This document shows positions 35,882 through 44,954 of a stretch of DNA of 64,000 nucleotides, in pieces (position 1 is the stretch's first letter; every line of letters starts with the position of its first letter). The stretch comes from Bryobacteraceae bacterium (GTDB taxonomy: Bacteria; Acidobacteriota; Terriglobia; Bryobacterales; Bryobacteraceae), in NCBI GenBank assembly GCA_025928545.1, contig JAICJH010000001.1, positions 124,001 to 188,000 on the forward strand, written 5' to 3'. The notes beneath the pieces were generated by a model, which saw only the letters and a program-made list of their open reading frames with translations, ran no database searches and was not told where the DNA came from. Both the position numbers and the translations under genes were made by a program.

Positions 35882-36883
35882 ATGGCAACCACCCAATTTG
35901 CTGTACCCACTCCGTCCAGTGAACAATTGACTTCGTTTGAGCAGTCGCTTGTGACGAAGACAGAAGCGGCACTCCGCGATGGGCTCCAACTGGAGCGCTG
36001 GACCCGCGACCCGAATCGCAAGATCGAGAAGCACCTCCTGAGCCTGAACCGGCAATACAAGCTCAAGAACAAGGCCTATGGTTATCTTGCCGAAGTCAGC
36101 ATCAGCGGCAAGACTTTGACCGCGCTCGGCGCGCTCCAGGAAGTCGAGTTCGGCAGAATGACCGGGCCGAATCAGGAACAGCGCCTGAAGGACTTCGTCT
36201 TCAAGCACTTCCTCAATACCGCCTGCTGGACTTACGACGACGGCGATGCCGGCGGCTTCACGTTCAAGCAGATGCTCCGCTGCACGGCCGACGGCAAGGT
36301 GGAACGGTTCCCGGACAATCAACTCACACAGACAGTGGACTGGAACCTCATCGGCTCGAAGTACAAGTGGTCACTGGGTACGATCTACCTGCACGATTTC
36401 GTCATCTATCTCGGGCCGATCAAGAAGGTTCTCAGCGAGGCGGTGGCTGTGGTGCAGCATCCGGACTTCATCCATATCGTGGAGAACCCGAAGCCTGGGT
36501 ACAAGCTCGAAGTGGCTATCGGCTACCCGTTTATCGACTTCGCTCCGATTCCGAATTACTTTGGCTTCGGTCCCGGCAAATTCAACTGGGCGGTCAAGAC
36601 TTTTTCGTTCCTGCTTCGCGATAACGGCGAAGTTCGCTGCGATATGGACTTCGTCGCCGGCGCCCGGACGAAGAAGGTTTTCGACTTCGGGAAGTTCATA
36701 CCGGATCCGCTGTACGGGACTTCCGACGCGTTGCAGGTCTTGACGCTGGGGGCTTACAAGAGCCAGGTGTTCCACGACTTCATGGATCTTCAGATGTCCA
36801 CGCAGCATTCCCGTGTCCATCAGGCCCTGATGGAGGGGAGCTCGAAAGTGTTTGCGGCCTGGCTCAAAGAGAACCCGGCTTAG
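35882..36883 (+). CDS. Conserved-looking protein of unknown function (333 aa)
   Basis: 333 residues from ATG 35882, divergent from the AtuA-like gene with 139 bases between. No signal peptide or membrane segment. I recognise no family. The N-terminal third is helical and charged ([20 protein letters not shown]); the rest is rich in aromatic beta-strand sequence ([38 protein letters not shown]). Its stop overlaps the stop of the convergent SRPBCC gene by two bases. Codon use matches the neighbours, so it is probably a real native gene. Confidence 0.8.
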   Translation: MATTQFAVPTPSSEQLTSFEQSLVTKTEAALRDGLQLERWTRDPNRKIEKHLLSLNRQYKLKNKAYGYLAEVSISGKTLTALGALQEVEFGRMTGPNQEQRLKDFVFKHFLNTACWTYDDGDAGGFTFKQMLRCTADGKVERFPDNQLTQTVDWNLIGSKYKWSLGTIYLHDFVIYLGPIKKVLSEAVAVVQHPDFIHIVENPKPGYKLEVAIGYPFIDFAPIPNYFGFGPGKFNWAVKTFSFLLRDNGEVRCDMDFVAGARTKKVFDFGKFIPDPLYGTSDALQVLTLGAYKSQVFHDFMDLQMSTQHSRVHQALMEGSSKVFAAWLKENPA

Positions 36884-37836
36884 CGCGTACTCAGATGTGT
36901 GGCCAGGCTGTCGAGGCTCTGATTCCAGCCTGCCTCCATGCCGCGCAACATCATCGGAGCGAAATCGACCAGACCAACCGCTCGGGTCTGCAAGGTTAGT
37001 TTGGTCTTGCCGCCCTGCTCCGCGAAAGTCACGGTGGTGAAGCCCTGTAGCAGGCGTTTGCCGGTGTGGTCCACCGCGTCGTTTGTGAACACGAGACGCT
37101 CCGGTTTTACGACTTCGGAATAGATCCCTTCGCAACGGAAATCCGTTCCATCCGGAGATCGCATGACGATTTGCCACGCGCCGCCGGGGCGCACATCCAG
37201 TTCGCAGCTGTGGTTAGTGAACACACCCGGACCCCACCATTGGGTCATGTGTTCCGGCTCGGTCCAGGCCCGGTAGACGAGCTCGCGCGGGGCGTCAAAG
37301 ACCCGGGTAATCTCCAGTTCCTTTTCCATGGGATTGTCCGCGGGATCGGGGCCGGTTGGCCGGCCTGCCAGCAGGTCGTCCAGGCGGTCGAAGGTCTCCG
37401 CAGCGCCCTGTTCCATGCCGGAGTTGAAGTGACCGTCGCGGTTTTGTTTTGACGGGTGAACAACCCGGCTGGTCATCTTCGTTTTGCCGCCGCAGTCTTC
37501 GAGCGTCATCGTGGTCTGCCATTCGGGATTGCCGAATTGCGGGGCGTGAAAACACTCGGTGCAAAACAGGCGTTCCGGCGGCGTGATTTCGTGGAATATG
37601 CCCGTGAACGTCATCTGTTGGCCGCCGGGCAGGTTGATGACGTAGCGCCACGTGCCGCCGGGACGGACGTCGATTTCGCAGGTGTCGAAAGTACTGATCC
37701 GCGGTCCCCACCAACGAGTGATGTGTTCCGGCTTTGTCATGGCGGCGAACACCATTTCGCGCGGCGCATCAAACATCCGTGTCATCAGGATCTCTGTGTC
37801 GGATGGCAGTGTAATCGTCAACTTATGTCGCTGCAT
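36880..37836 (-). CDS. Tandem SRPBCC (AHSA1-like) domain protein
   Basis: 318 residues made of two SRPBCC/START-like domains (about 8-150 and 172-316). Both open with I-T/M-R-x-F-D-A-P-R-E followed by W-W-G-P and D-V-R-P-G-G-x-W. Single-domain relatives are small hydrophobic-ligand binding proteins commonly encoded with an ArsR regulator; the fusion of two in one chain is less usual. The gene overlaps its upstream ArsR-type regulator by 14 bases, so both are under the same palindromic operator. Ligand unknown. Confidence 0.9.
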   Translation of the reverse strand: MQRHKLTITLPSDTEILMTRMFDAPREMVFAAMTKPEHITRWWGPRISTFDTCEIDVRPGGTWRYVINLPGGQQMTFTGIFHEITPPERLFCTECFHAPQFGNPEWQTTMTLEDCGGKTKMTSRVVHPSKQNRDGHFNSGMEQGAAETFDRLDDLLAGRPTGPDPADNPMEKELEITRVFDAPRELVYRAWTEPEHMTQWWGPGVFTNHSCELDVRPGGAWQIVMRSPDGTDFRCEGIYSEVVKPERLVFTNDAVDHTGKRLLQGFTTVTFAEQGGKTKLTLQTRAVGLVDFAPMMLRGMEAGWNQSLDSLATHLSTR

Positions 37837-38200
37837 GTTTCGTTTTCTCCTGTTTGCGGCCTTTCTGTTTGGCGGCGCCGGCTTTCATTTCGATCAGGTA
37901 TTCATCCAGCCGGTCAAAGCTCTGTTCCCAGAACCGGCGGTATTCTTCCACCCACGCCGCCACTTCCCTGATGGGCGCGGCTTCCAGTTTGCAGGGACGC
38001 CATTGAGCCTGCCTGCCCTGCGAAATCAGTCCGGCGCGCTGCAAAACTTTCAGGTGCTTTGTAATGGCCGGGGGGCTGATGCGAAAGGGTTCGGCAAGCT
38101 CTTTGACCGTCGTCTCGCCCAGTGACAAACGGGCGAGAATCGCGCGTCGGGTGGGGTCCGCAAGGGCCGCAAAAGTTGTGTTGAGATGATCGGGCTGCAT
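37823..38200 (-). CDS. ArsR-family transcriptional regulator
   Basis: 125 residues. Winged helix-turn-helix of the ArsR/SdpR type: ALADPTRRAILARLS, then recognition helix region ISPPAITKHLKVLQRAGLIS. No metal-binding Cys pairs are present, so it belongs to the non-metal, AHSA1-associated branch. The C-terminal basic tail is GAAKQKGRKQEKTKHAAT. A perfect 16-bp palindrome begins five bases upstream of the start codon, implying autorepression. Confidence 0.92.
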   Translation of the reverse strand: MQPDHLNTTFAALADPTRRAILARLSLGETTVKELAEPFRISPPAITKHLKVLQRAGLISQGRQAQWRPCKLEAAPIREVAAWVEEYRRFWEQSFDRLDEYLIEMKAGAAKQKGRKQEKTKHAAT

Positions 38201-38205
38201 CTTAC

Positions 38206-38221
38206 TTAACCAATTGGTTAA
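38206..38221. promoter_or_regulatory. Perfect 16-bp palindrome, likely ArsR operator
   Basis: TTAACCAATTGGTTAA reads the same on both strands and lies immediately upstream of the ArsR-type gene start. Position and symmetry fit a dimeric winged-helix regulator blocking its own transcription or translation start region. It could also affect the divergent thymidine kinase gene 86 bases away. Confidence 0.75.
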
Positions 38222-38306
38222 TTCACCTATCAGGATATTACATCAGACGTTCCGCTTGTGTCAAGAGGCAACAAGCTATGCTTGAACTTTCCCTGGGAGA
38301 TTTCGA

Positions 38307-38972
38307 TTGGCGCGAGGACGGTTCCTGAGGTTGTTTATCGGCAATATGGCGTCGGGGAAGACCCGTCATTTGTTGACTGAGATCGACACATTGCGGAAGT
38401 ACGGCAACAAGAAGATTGCCGTCTTCAAACCGCGCACGGATGTTCGCAGCGGGATGAATCTCATCAAGAGCCGCAAGGGCGATGAGGACTCAGCGGAAGA
38501 GATTTCGGCAACGCATCCGGCCGAACTGTGGCCCATCCTGCGTGCGAAGGAATCGGCCATCGGCTGCCGCTTTCAGGTGATCGCCTTCGATGAGGTGCAG
38601 TTCTTTCCGCGCGACTCCGGATTCTTCCAACTTGTCAACCAACTACTGAACGAAGGCTATGATGTCCTCGCATCGGGGCTGGCCTTCGATTTCCGGGGGG
38701 AACCGTTCGGCTCGACTCCCGACCTGGCGATGCTGGCGGAGGATCGCTGCATGTGGCTGACTGCGTATTGCACGAAGTGCGGCGCACGGGCACCGTATCC
38801 GCAGCGAATCATCGACGGCATCCCGGCGCATTACAACAGCCAGCAGGTACTGGTGGGCGGCGATGAGACGTATGAACCGCGCTGCGACGATCACTTCGTA
38901 CTGCCGGGCCGATCAACAGCCGGGCAGGAAGATGCTTCCGCGCAACGGAAGATCTGGCCTACTGAGCCATAA
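38307..38972 (+). CDS. tdk: Thymidine kinase (type II)
   Basis: 221 residues from TTG 38307 with GGGAGA six bases upstream. Phosphorylates thymidine for dTMP salvage. P-loop GNMASGKT (12-19), DEVQFF (95-100) with E96 as probable catalytic base, and a structural zinc site C155, C158 (CTKCG), C193, H196 (PRCDDH). Normal length with a short Pro/Ser-rich tail. The last 14 bases overlap the convergent aldo/keto reductase gene. Confidence 0.92.
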   Translation: MARGRFLRLFIGNMASGKTRHLLTEIDTLRKYGNKKIAVFKPRTDVRSGMNLIKSRKGDEDSAEEISATHPAELWPILRAKESAIGCRFQVIAFDEVQFFPRDSGFFQLVNQLLNEGYDVLASGLAFDFRGEPFGSTPDLAMLAEDRCMWLTAYCTKCGARAPYPQRIIDGIPAHYNSQQVLVGGDETYEPRCDDHFVLPGRSTAGQEDASAQRKIWPTEP

Positions 38973-39909
38973 AAGCGGTGATCTCGGCGATCTCGCTCTC
39001 ACTGAGCCGGAAATCCGCGGCGCCGATTATGCCATCCACCTGTGCGGGCGAACGCATCCCGACGATTGCGGCGGTGACTTCCGTTCTGCTTAACGTCCAG
39101 GCGATCGCGACTTCCCCGGTTGTGCGGCCATGGCGCTCGCCGATTCCGCGCAGCAGGTCGGCGAGGTTCAGATTACGGGTGAGCAGCGGTTCCTGGTAGT
39201 GTGGCGTGCGGCGGCGGAAATCGTCGGCAGGCATTGCGGCAACCCGCTCGCGCGACATGGCCCCGCTCAACAAACCGGACTTCATCGGCGAATAGACGAT
39301 TGTGCCGATATTGTTGGCCCCACAATACGGCAAAATGCTCTCTTCGATTTCAGGCGAAATAATACTGTAGGGCGGTTGAAGAGAGGTGATGGGAGCAATG
39401 GCTTTCGCTCTGGCCAATTGCGCGGCATTGAAGTTACAGACACCGATCCAACGGACTTTGCCGGCTTTCTGTAGTTCGGCGCAGGCTGCCCAGCCTTCTT
39501 CCACGTCTTCATCGGGCTCGGGCCAGTGGATCTGATAGAGATCGATGACGTCGATGCCGAGACGTTTGAGGCTGTCTTCGCATTCGCCGATGATGGAATC
39601 CCGCTTGAGGCTCTTGAAAATGACGCGGTCGTCACCCCACCTGCGCTCGCACTTCGTGAAGACATAGGGACGCACGGAGCGGCCCTTGAGCGCACGGCCG
39701 ACTACCTCTTCGGAGTGCCCGAGTCCGTATACGGCAGCGGTATCGATCCAGTTGATGCCTTTATCCAGGGCTGCGTGAATGGCGCCGATGGAGGCGTTGT
39801 CATCCTGCTCACCCCAGGAGAAGGCCCACCCCGCCCCCCCCATGGCCCAGGCGCCGATACCGAGCGGCGTAATGTGAAGGTCGCTATTTCCCAGCTGTCT
39901 GGTCTTCAT
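38959..39909 (-). CDS. Aldo/keto reductase
   Basis: 316 residues, TIM-barrel oxidoreductase. The catalytic tetrad is visible: D56 (WIDTAAVYG), Y61, K86 (FTKC), H128 (YQIHWP). NADPH-binding segments near the C-terminus (AIVGMRSPAQVDGII) are present. It resembles the subfamily reducing sugar-derived or general carbonyls; substrate not predictable. Confidence 0.92.
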   Translation of the reverse strand: MKTRQLGNSDLHITPLGIGAWAMGGAGWAFSWGEQDDNASIGAIHAALDKGINWIDTAAVYGLGHSEEVVGRALKGRSVRPYVFTKCERRWGDDRVIFKSLKRDSIIGECEDSLKRLGIDVIDLYQIHWPEPDEDVEEGWAACAELQKAGKVRWIGVCNFNAAQLARAKAIAPITSLQPPYSIISPEIEESILPYCGANNIGTIVYSPMKSGLLSGAMSRERVAAMPADDFRRRTPHYQEPLLTRNLNLADLLRGIGERHGRTTGEVAIAWTLSRTEVTAAIVGMRSPAQVDGIIGAADFRLSESEIAEITAFMAQ

Positions 39910-39976
39910 TAGATTTACGGTACCGCGCGACCTTCGCTCGGCGCGGTATAGGGTATGGGATTGGTTCGTTTTCGAA

Positions 39977-40078
39977 GACCGCTTCCTTGCGGTCGCGGCT
40001 CAGTAACGTCGGGTAAGGCCACGGGCGGTTGTGGCGTGGCAAGGTCAGGACCGCTTCCTTGCGGTCGCGGCTCAGTAA
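39977..40078. repeat. Two identical 30-bp direct repeats with internal hairpin
   Basis: Identical 30-base copies lie at 39977-40006 and 40049-40078, period 72. Each begins GACCGCTTCCTTGCGGTC, a perfect 6-bp stem with a 6-base loop, and ends GCGGCTCAGTAA. They lie upstream of the sugar-nucleotide gene, outside any supported gene. It looks like a dispersed acidobacterial repeat family (from memory, not checked). Confidence 0.85.
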
Positions 40079-40141
40079 TCGGTGGGGCGGTGTTAAATTC
40101 GGGTAAGTGCCGACCGATAACAGTAAGCGAAGAAGACTCCA

Positions 40142-41083
40142 GTGAAGCGCGTCGCGATTTCCGGCGCGGCCGGTTTTGTTGCCTCCCATCTGTGCGACAG
40201 GTTGCTCTCCGAAGGCTACTCGGTGCTGGGTCTGGACAACTTCCTGACCGGCGCGGAGCGCAACATCGCCCATCTGGCGGGAAATGCGGCGTTCGAGTTC
40301 CGCCGCCAGGATGTCACGCTGCCGTTCCAGGTGGACGGGCCTGTCGATTACGTGATTCACGCCGCTTCGCCCGCCAGTCCGAAAGATTACCTGGCATATC
40401 CGATCGAGACGATGGATGTCGGCTCGGCCGGTACCCGCAACATGCTCGAACTGGCGGAGAAGAAGGGCGCCAAGTTTCTGGTGACGTCCACTTCGGAATC
40501 GTACGGCGATCCGACGGTTCATCCGCAGACTGAGAGCTACTGGGGGAACGTGAATCCGGTAGGCCCGCGCTCGTGCTACGACGAGAGCAAGCGCTACGCG
40601 GAGGCGCTCACGATGGCGTGGCACCGATCGCGGGGAGTGCGTACCAGCATTGCGCGCATCTTCAACACGTATGGCCCGCGCATGAAGCTGAACGACGGGC
40701 GCGTGGTGCCTGCCTTTCTGGATCAGGCTCTGCAAGACCAGCCCATCACGGTTTTCGGGGACGGCACTCAGACGCGCAGCTTCTGCTATGTGAGCGATCT
40801 GGTGGACGGTCTGTACCGGCTGATGCTCTCGGATGAGGCGATGCCGGTGAATCTGGGGAATCCGCGCGAGATGACAATTCTCGAGTTCGCTACCGTCATC
40901 ATCCAGATGACCGGGAGCAAGAGCACGCTGGAGCGGAAACCACTGCCGGAAGACGATCCGAAGCAACGCAGGCCGGATATCGCCAAGGCGCGGCGGATTC
41001 TGGGCTGGGAGCCCAAAGTCGTGCTTGAGGATGGGTTGCGGCCTACGATTGACTATTTTCAAGGGATTATTTCCAGGGGCTGA
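40142..41083 (+). CDS. NAD-dependent sugar-nucleotide epimerase/dehydratase, probable UDP-glucuronate decarboxylase
   Basis: 313 residues from GTG 40142. Extended SDR fold: Rossmann motif GAAGFVASH (8-16), which deviates slightly from GGAGFIGSH, catalytic S118 and Y146-x3-K150. The stretch [20 protein letters not shown] and [10 protein letters not shown] are the hallmark of the UDP-xylose synthase branch, and [10 protein letters not shown] near the C-terminus fits too. It would convert UDP-glucuronate to UDP-xylose for surface polysaccharide. Only a weak SD is seen. A strong terminator follows. Confidence 0.88.
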   Translation: MKRVAISGAAGFVASHLCDRLLSEGYSVLGLDNFLTGAERNIAHLAGNAAFEFRRQDVTLPFQVDGPVDYVIHAASPASPKDYLAYPIETMDVGSAGTRNMLELAEKKGAKFLVTSTSESYGDPTVHPQTESYWGNVNPVGPRSCYDESKRYAEALTMAWHRSRGVRTSIARIFNTYGPRMKLNDGRVVPAFLDQALQDQPITVFGDGTQTRSFCYVSDLVDGLYRLMLSDEAMPVNLGNPREMTILEFATVIIQMTGSKSTLERKPLPEDDPKQRRPDIAKARRILGWEPKVVLEDGLRPTIDYFQGIISRG

Positions 41084-41089
41084 CACGCA

Positions 41090-41124
41090 AAAACGCTCCG
41101 CCGGATCACCCAGCGGAGCGTTTT
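41090..41124. terminator. Bidirectional intrinsic terminator
   Basis: AAAACGCTCCGC and GCGGAGCGTTTT form a perfect 12-bp stem with an 11-base loop. A/T ends on both sides serve the convergent UDP-sugar gene and pnp. Confidence 0.88.
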
Positions 41125-41147
41125 GTTGTTGCCGATTTTAAGAGTGT

Positions 41148-43253
41148 TTATGCGCCGGTTTTGATCTTCTCGCGCTGTTCCTTGAGAACGGCCTTGCGGG
41201 AGAGCTTGATCTTGTTGCCTTCGAGGCCGATCACCTTCACCAGAATCTGATCGTCTTCCTTCAGCTCGTCGCGAACTTCCTTCACACGGCTCTCGGCAAT
41301 TTCGCTGATGTGCAGCAAGCCGTCGGTACCGGGGAAGATTTCAACGAAGGCTCCGAAATCGACAATCCGCACCACTTTACCGAGGTACGTTTTACCCATT
41401 TCAGCCGAAGCCGTGAGATCGCGAATGATCTGGAGCGCCTTGTTGGAGGCAACCGGATCGCTGGAGGCCACGTTCACGGTACCGTCGTCAGAGACGTCGA
41501 TCTTGACGCCGGTCTGTTCGATGATGCCGCGAATGACCTTACCGCCCGGTCCGATGACGTCACGGATCTTGTCGACGGGGATCTTGAGGGTGTAGATGCG
41601 TGGGGCATGGGGCGACATTTCGCCGCGGGACTGAGCAAGCACTCCGTCCATGGCTTCGAGGATGTGGAGACGTCCACGCCGCGCCTGTTCGAGCGCTTCC
41701 TTCATCAGAGTTGCGGTGACGTTGGGCACCTTGATGTCCATCTGAAGGGCGGTGATGCCGTCTTTGGTTCCGGCAACCTTGAAATCCATGTCGCCGTAGT
41801 GGTCTTCGGCGCCGGCGATGTCGGTCAGGATGGCGTACTTGTCGCCTTCCTTCACCAGACCCATGGCCACGCCGCTGACAGCGGCCGTGATCGGCACACC
41901 GGCATCCATCAGCGCCAGGCTGGCGCCGCAGACGCTGGCCATCGAGCTGGAACCGTTGGATTCCAGAATGTCGCTGACCACGCGAAGCGTGTAGGGGAAT
42001 TTGTCCTGATCGGGAATGACAGCGTTGACGGCGCGTTCCGCAAGAGCACCATGGCCGATTTCGCGACGGCCGGCTCCACGCATGAAGCCAACTTCACCGA
42101 CGCTGAACGGCGGGAAGTTGTAGTGGAGCATGAAGCGCTTGAAGTATTCACCGGCTTCGAGGAGTTCGATGCGCTGTTCATCGTCCTTGGTGCCGAGGGT
42201 GACGGTGACCAGGGCCTGCGTTTCGCCGCGGGTGAAGAGGGCGGAACCATGGGTGCGGGGCAGGAGGCCTGCTTCGCCCCAGATGGCGCGAACTTCGTCG
42301 AACTTGCGGCCATCGGGACGGCGATGGGAATCGAGCATTTCGTCGCGGAAAATGCGCTCTTTCAGATTGCCGAAAATCGCATTGGCTTCGGCTTTCTGTT
42401 CGTCGGGGACATCGGCGATGGCGGCATCGTGCAGTGCATCGATTTTCGCGTAGCTTTCGAGCTTGGAGTATTTCTTGGTATCGAGCGCGTCCGTCAGATC
42501 GACGCGGACTTTCTTTTCGATGGCCGCGTAGAGTTCCTTGTTCAGTTCGGGAGCGACGAAGACCTTTTTCGTCTTGCCCGCGGCTGCAACAAGCTTCTTG
42601 ATCGCTTCGGCGATCTTCTTGACGTTTTCGTGGCCGAATTCCAGGGCTCCGAGGATCTCGGCTTCGGACGCCTGCTGGGCGCCGGATTCCACCATGACGA
42701 TCCCGTCGGGGGTGGCGGCAATCGTAATGTTGAGCTTGGCCGCGCGCGTCTGTTCGTAGGTGGGGTTGACGATGTACTTGCCATCCACCATGCCAACGCG
42801 AACCGCGCTGACGATGTGGCTAAAGGGAATTTCGGAAATGGCGAGGGCCGCGCCAGCGCCGACGATGCCGAGGACACCGGGATCGTTATCCGGATCGGCC
42901 GAGAGCACAAAGGCGATGATCTGGGTTTCGTTGAGGAAGCCTTCGGGGAAAAGCGGACGCAGCGGCCGATCGATCATGCGGCTGGTGAGCGTTTCCTTTT
43001 CGGACATTCGCCCTTCGCGCTTGATGTAGCCGCCCGGAATCTTACCGGCGGAGTAAGTGTACTCGCGGTAATCGCAGGTCAGGGGGAAAAAGCTCTGGTT
43101 GGGCTTGGGTTTGGGCGCCATGCAGGCGCTGACCAGGACTACGGAATCTCCAAAGCGCACGACAACGCTGCCGCTGGATTGTTTGGCGATCTTGCCCGTC
43201 TCGATCGTGAGCTTGCGCCCGTCGAGATCGACTTCAACTGTTTGTATGTTCAT
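41148..43253 (-). CDS. pnp: Polyribonucleotide nucleotidyltransferase (PNPase)
   Basis: 701 residues, full length. Two RNase PH domains (about 1-220 and 310-540) are separated by a helical domain, then come KH (IRDVIGPGGKVIRGIIEQTG) and S1 (GKTYLGKVVRIVDFGAFVEI) RNA-binding domains. Degrades RNA 3'-5' by phosphorolysis as a trimer. Landmarks: FFPLTCDYREYTYSAGKIPGG is the expected early loop and DIAGAEDHYGDMDFKVAGT the catalytic region of the second core. Downstream of rpsO in the usual order, with a structured leader. Confidence 0.97.
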   Translation of the reverse strand: MNIQTVEVDLDGRKLTIETGKIAKQSSGSVVVRFGDSVVLVSACMAPKPKPNQSFFPLTCDYREYTYSAGKIPGGYIKREGRMSEKETLTSRMIDRPLRPLFPEGFLNETQIIAFVLSADPDNDPGVLGIVGAGAALAISEIPFSHIVSAVRVGMVDGKYIVNPTYEQTRAAKLNITIAATPDGIVMVESGAQQASEAEILGALEFGHENVKKIAEAIKKLVAAAGKTKKVFVAPELNKELYAAIEKKVRVDLTDALDTKKYSKLESYAKIDALHDAAIADVPDEQKAEANAIFGNLKERIFRDEMLDSHRRPDGRKFDEVRAIWGEAGLLPRTHGSALFTRGETQALVTVTLGTKDDEQRIELLEAGEYFKRFMLHYNFPPFSVGEVGFMRGAGRREIGHGALAERAVNAVIPDQDKFPYTLRVVSDILESNGSSSMASVCGASLALMDAGVPITAAVSGVAMGLVKEGDKYAILTDIAGAEDHYGDMDFKVAGTKDGITALQMDIKVPNVTATLMKEALEQARRGRLHILEAMDGVLAQSRGEMSPHAPRIYTLKIPVDKIRDVIGPGGKVIRGIIEQTGVKIDVSDDGTVNVASSDPVASNKALQIIRDLTASAEMGKTYLGKVVRIVDFGAFVEIFPGTDGLLHISEIAESRVKEVRDELKEDDQILVKVIGLEGNKIKLSRKAVLKEQREKIKTGA

Positions 43254-43377
43254 CTATCGTTCGTTGCCAGGGTAACATTCCCCGGCTATCCTTTAATTCC
43301 GTCGGCGCGTGCTGGTAAACCAGACGGCACGACTGTTATGAACTAAAGCGAGCGATTAAAATAAGGAGGGTACGGCG

Positions 43378-43458
43378 AACCGTTCCAGAAAAACGGTTAC
43401 CGCAGTTCGCAGCCCTTTGGACGGACATGCGAAAACGCCTGCAACGGCTACAAGCCGT
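43378..43458 (-). promoter_or_regulatory. Structured pnp leader (hairpins between rpsO and pnp)
   Basis: AACCGTT (43378-43384) pairs with AACGGTT (43392-43398). An alternative outer pairing is GCGAAC (43375-43380) with GTTCGC (43405-43410). A second stem, ACGGCT/AGCCGT, spans 43444-43458 with a 3-base loop. In other bacteria hairpins at this place are cut by RNase III and allow PNPase to repress its own mRNA; the same is inferred here. Confidence 0.5.
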
Positions 43459-43494
43459 ACAAAACAAGCGCTTCGAGTATGAACCCCGAAAAAA

Positions 43495-43764
43495 TTAGTG
43501 ACGGATCGAGAGCTTCAGCAGGACCGCTTTATAGCGTTCCGGGCCGGTGTTCTTCAGGTACGTCAACAAGCGGCGGCGTTTCGCCACGAGGGTCAACAGA
43601 CCGCGCCGGGACGAATGATCCTTCTTGTGAGACTTGAAATGCTCGGTCAACTGAGCGATACGAGTGCTCAGCAATGCGATCTGCACTTCCGGTGAACCGG
43701 TATCGGACTTGTGGGTCTGATTACTGGTTACGATCTTTTTTTTTGCTTCTGCCGCCAATGCCAT
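43495..43764 (-). CDS. rpsO: 30S ribosomal protein S15
   Basis: 89 residues from ATG 43764, the usual length. [21 protein letters not shown] and [21 protein letters not shown] are family signatures; the protein binds 16S rRNA in the central domain. AGGAG lies 13 bases upstream, a rather long spacing; no closer start codon exists. Sits directly before pnp as in most bacteria. Confidence 0.97.
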   Translation of the reverse strand: MALAAEAKKKIVTSNQTHKSDTGSPEVQIALLSTRIAQLTEHFKSHKKDHSSRRGLLTLVAKRRRLLTYLKNTGPERYKAVLLKLSIRH

Positions 43765-43890
43765 CCGGGGGTTGCTACTCCTTCTATATCTTTCTCGTTT
43801 AGTTTCAAAGCTAGTGTAGCACATCCGACATCGACGGCTGTCGGACTTCAGATATTCGTGCGGAGCAGGATACGGAAAAACCTCAATAGC

Positions 43891-43917
43891 CGCCGATTCA
43901 CGCCGATTCACGCCGAT
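43891..43917. repeat. Short tandem repeat (10-bp unit)
   Basis: CGCCGATTCA occurs twice and a third partial unit (CGCCGAT) follows, between the SEC-C gene stop and rpsO. Too short for a CRISPR or an origin array. Confidence 0.7.
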
Positions 43918-43928
43918 AAAGCCTTTTT

Positions 43929-44738
43929 TCAGGCCCCCTCACGCCGCGGCATCCAGGGGAGGGCGTTTCGACCGCAGCATCGCTTGTACTTCTGTCCGGA
44001 CTTGCAGGGACAGGGAGCGTTGCGCGCCAGTTCGGCCGGCTTTGGGGCCGGTTTCTGCTGGGCAGGAGCTGCCGGTTGGGTTTGTTTTGTCAAATGGGAG
44101 TTCGCGGCCAGGCTCCGTGCTTCGAGATCGATGCCCGCCAGCAATTCATCCATTTCCCCCATCTTTTGGCGGCGCTGATCGGCGGCGGCTCGTCCGGCCC
44201 CTTTCACTACTTCGGCGAAATCGCAAATGCCGAGGCCTTCGCAGAGGAAGCCCCCGGGGAGGACTTCGTTGCGATAGTGGCGCTCGGTCTGAAGGCGGCG
44301 GAGTTCGAACGTGCATTTGTGCAGGAGGCGATTGGCCTGGGAGCGGGCGCGGTCGACGGAAAGCTGGAGTTTCGCGGTGGCGTCGTTCTGGATGGGGTCG
44401 ACGAGCGGCCCGGCCTGGGTATCGCGCTGGACGGTGGCTGCCAGTTGAGTGGCGAGCGCTTCCTCCACGACTCGGCAACGGCGGAGGCGCCACATGGCGC
44501 TGAGGATTTCCTGCACCAGGTTGAACTCGATGGTGCCGGCGGGGGCGAGTTCGCTGTCGAGGGTATTTTCGAGTTCGGCGTAGATGGATTGTTCGCCGGG
44601 GCCGATGAAATCATGAGCGGCGAAGAGGCCGGACTTCACGGCGTTTTGAGAGGAGATGGCGCGGCCATCTTCGGAGCGCGGTCCTGTTGAGAGCTGCGCG
44701 TTGGCGATGTTGGCTGCGATCTGGGCTGGCGTCGACAT
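43929..44738 (-). CDS. SEC-C motif zinc-binding protein of unknown function
   Basis: 269 residues from ATG 44738, with AAGGA seven bases upstream. The C-terminus carries a SEC-C zinc finger, [14 protein letters not shown] (C243, C245, C254, C255), as at the end of SecA. The rest opens with [21 protein letters not shown], a phrase I associate with soil-bacterial proteins of unknown function, then a helical middle ([21 protein letters not shown]) and an Ala/Pro/Gln-rich linker. A nucleic-acid or ribosome-associated role is possible but not shown. Confidence 0.82.
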   Translation of the reverse strand: MSTPAQIAANIANAQLSTGPRSEDGRAISSQNAVKSGLFAAHDFIGPGEQSIYAELENTLDSELAPAGTIEFNLVQEILSAMWRLRRCRVVEEALATQLAATVQRDTQAGPLVDPIQNDATAKLQLSVDRARSQANRLLHKCTFELRRLQTERHYRNEVLPGGFLCEGLGICDFAEVVKGAGRAAADQRRQKMGEMDELLAGIDLEARSLAANSHLTKQTQPAAPAQQKPAPKPAELARNAPCPCKSGQKYKRCCGRNALPWMPRREGA

Positions 44739-44954
44739 GTTGTTTCCTTCCGTTCGGGGATGAAGCGCGAGGTGCTTCCCCGGCCTCAGAATAGAACGAG
44801 TGTCAAGAGTTTTGGAGCGCGTTTTTTGAATTTGTGTTGATAACAGGGGAAATAGAAGTTGAATTTCGTTGTCACCGGGATTTTCATATGTGTAGGAATG
44901 CCATTGCGCCGGTCCAATCCTCCATGAAACAGCAACCGGTCGCACTCCTCCAGA

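Noticed and set aside
35743-36072. 110-residue N-terminal extension of the AtuA-like protein
   Set aside because: Would overlap the divergent gene; family conservation begins at [10 protein letters not shown], just after TTG 35742 with its SD.
39977-40078. Possible CRISPR array
   Set aside because: Only two repeats with a single 42-base spacer, an internal hairpin typical of REP elements, and no cas genes.
39884-41086. 400-codon minus-strand frame across the repeat pair and UDP-sugar gene
   Set aside because: Antisense to a conserved SDR gene; it contains the translated repeat unit twice and no domain.
41310-43346. 678-codon plus-strand frame opposite pnp
   Set aside because: Antisense shadow of the highly conserved PNPase gene, produced by its codon pattern.
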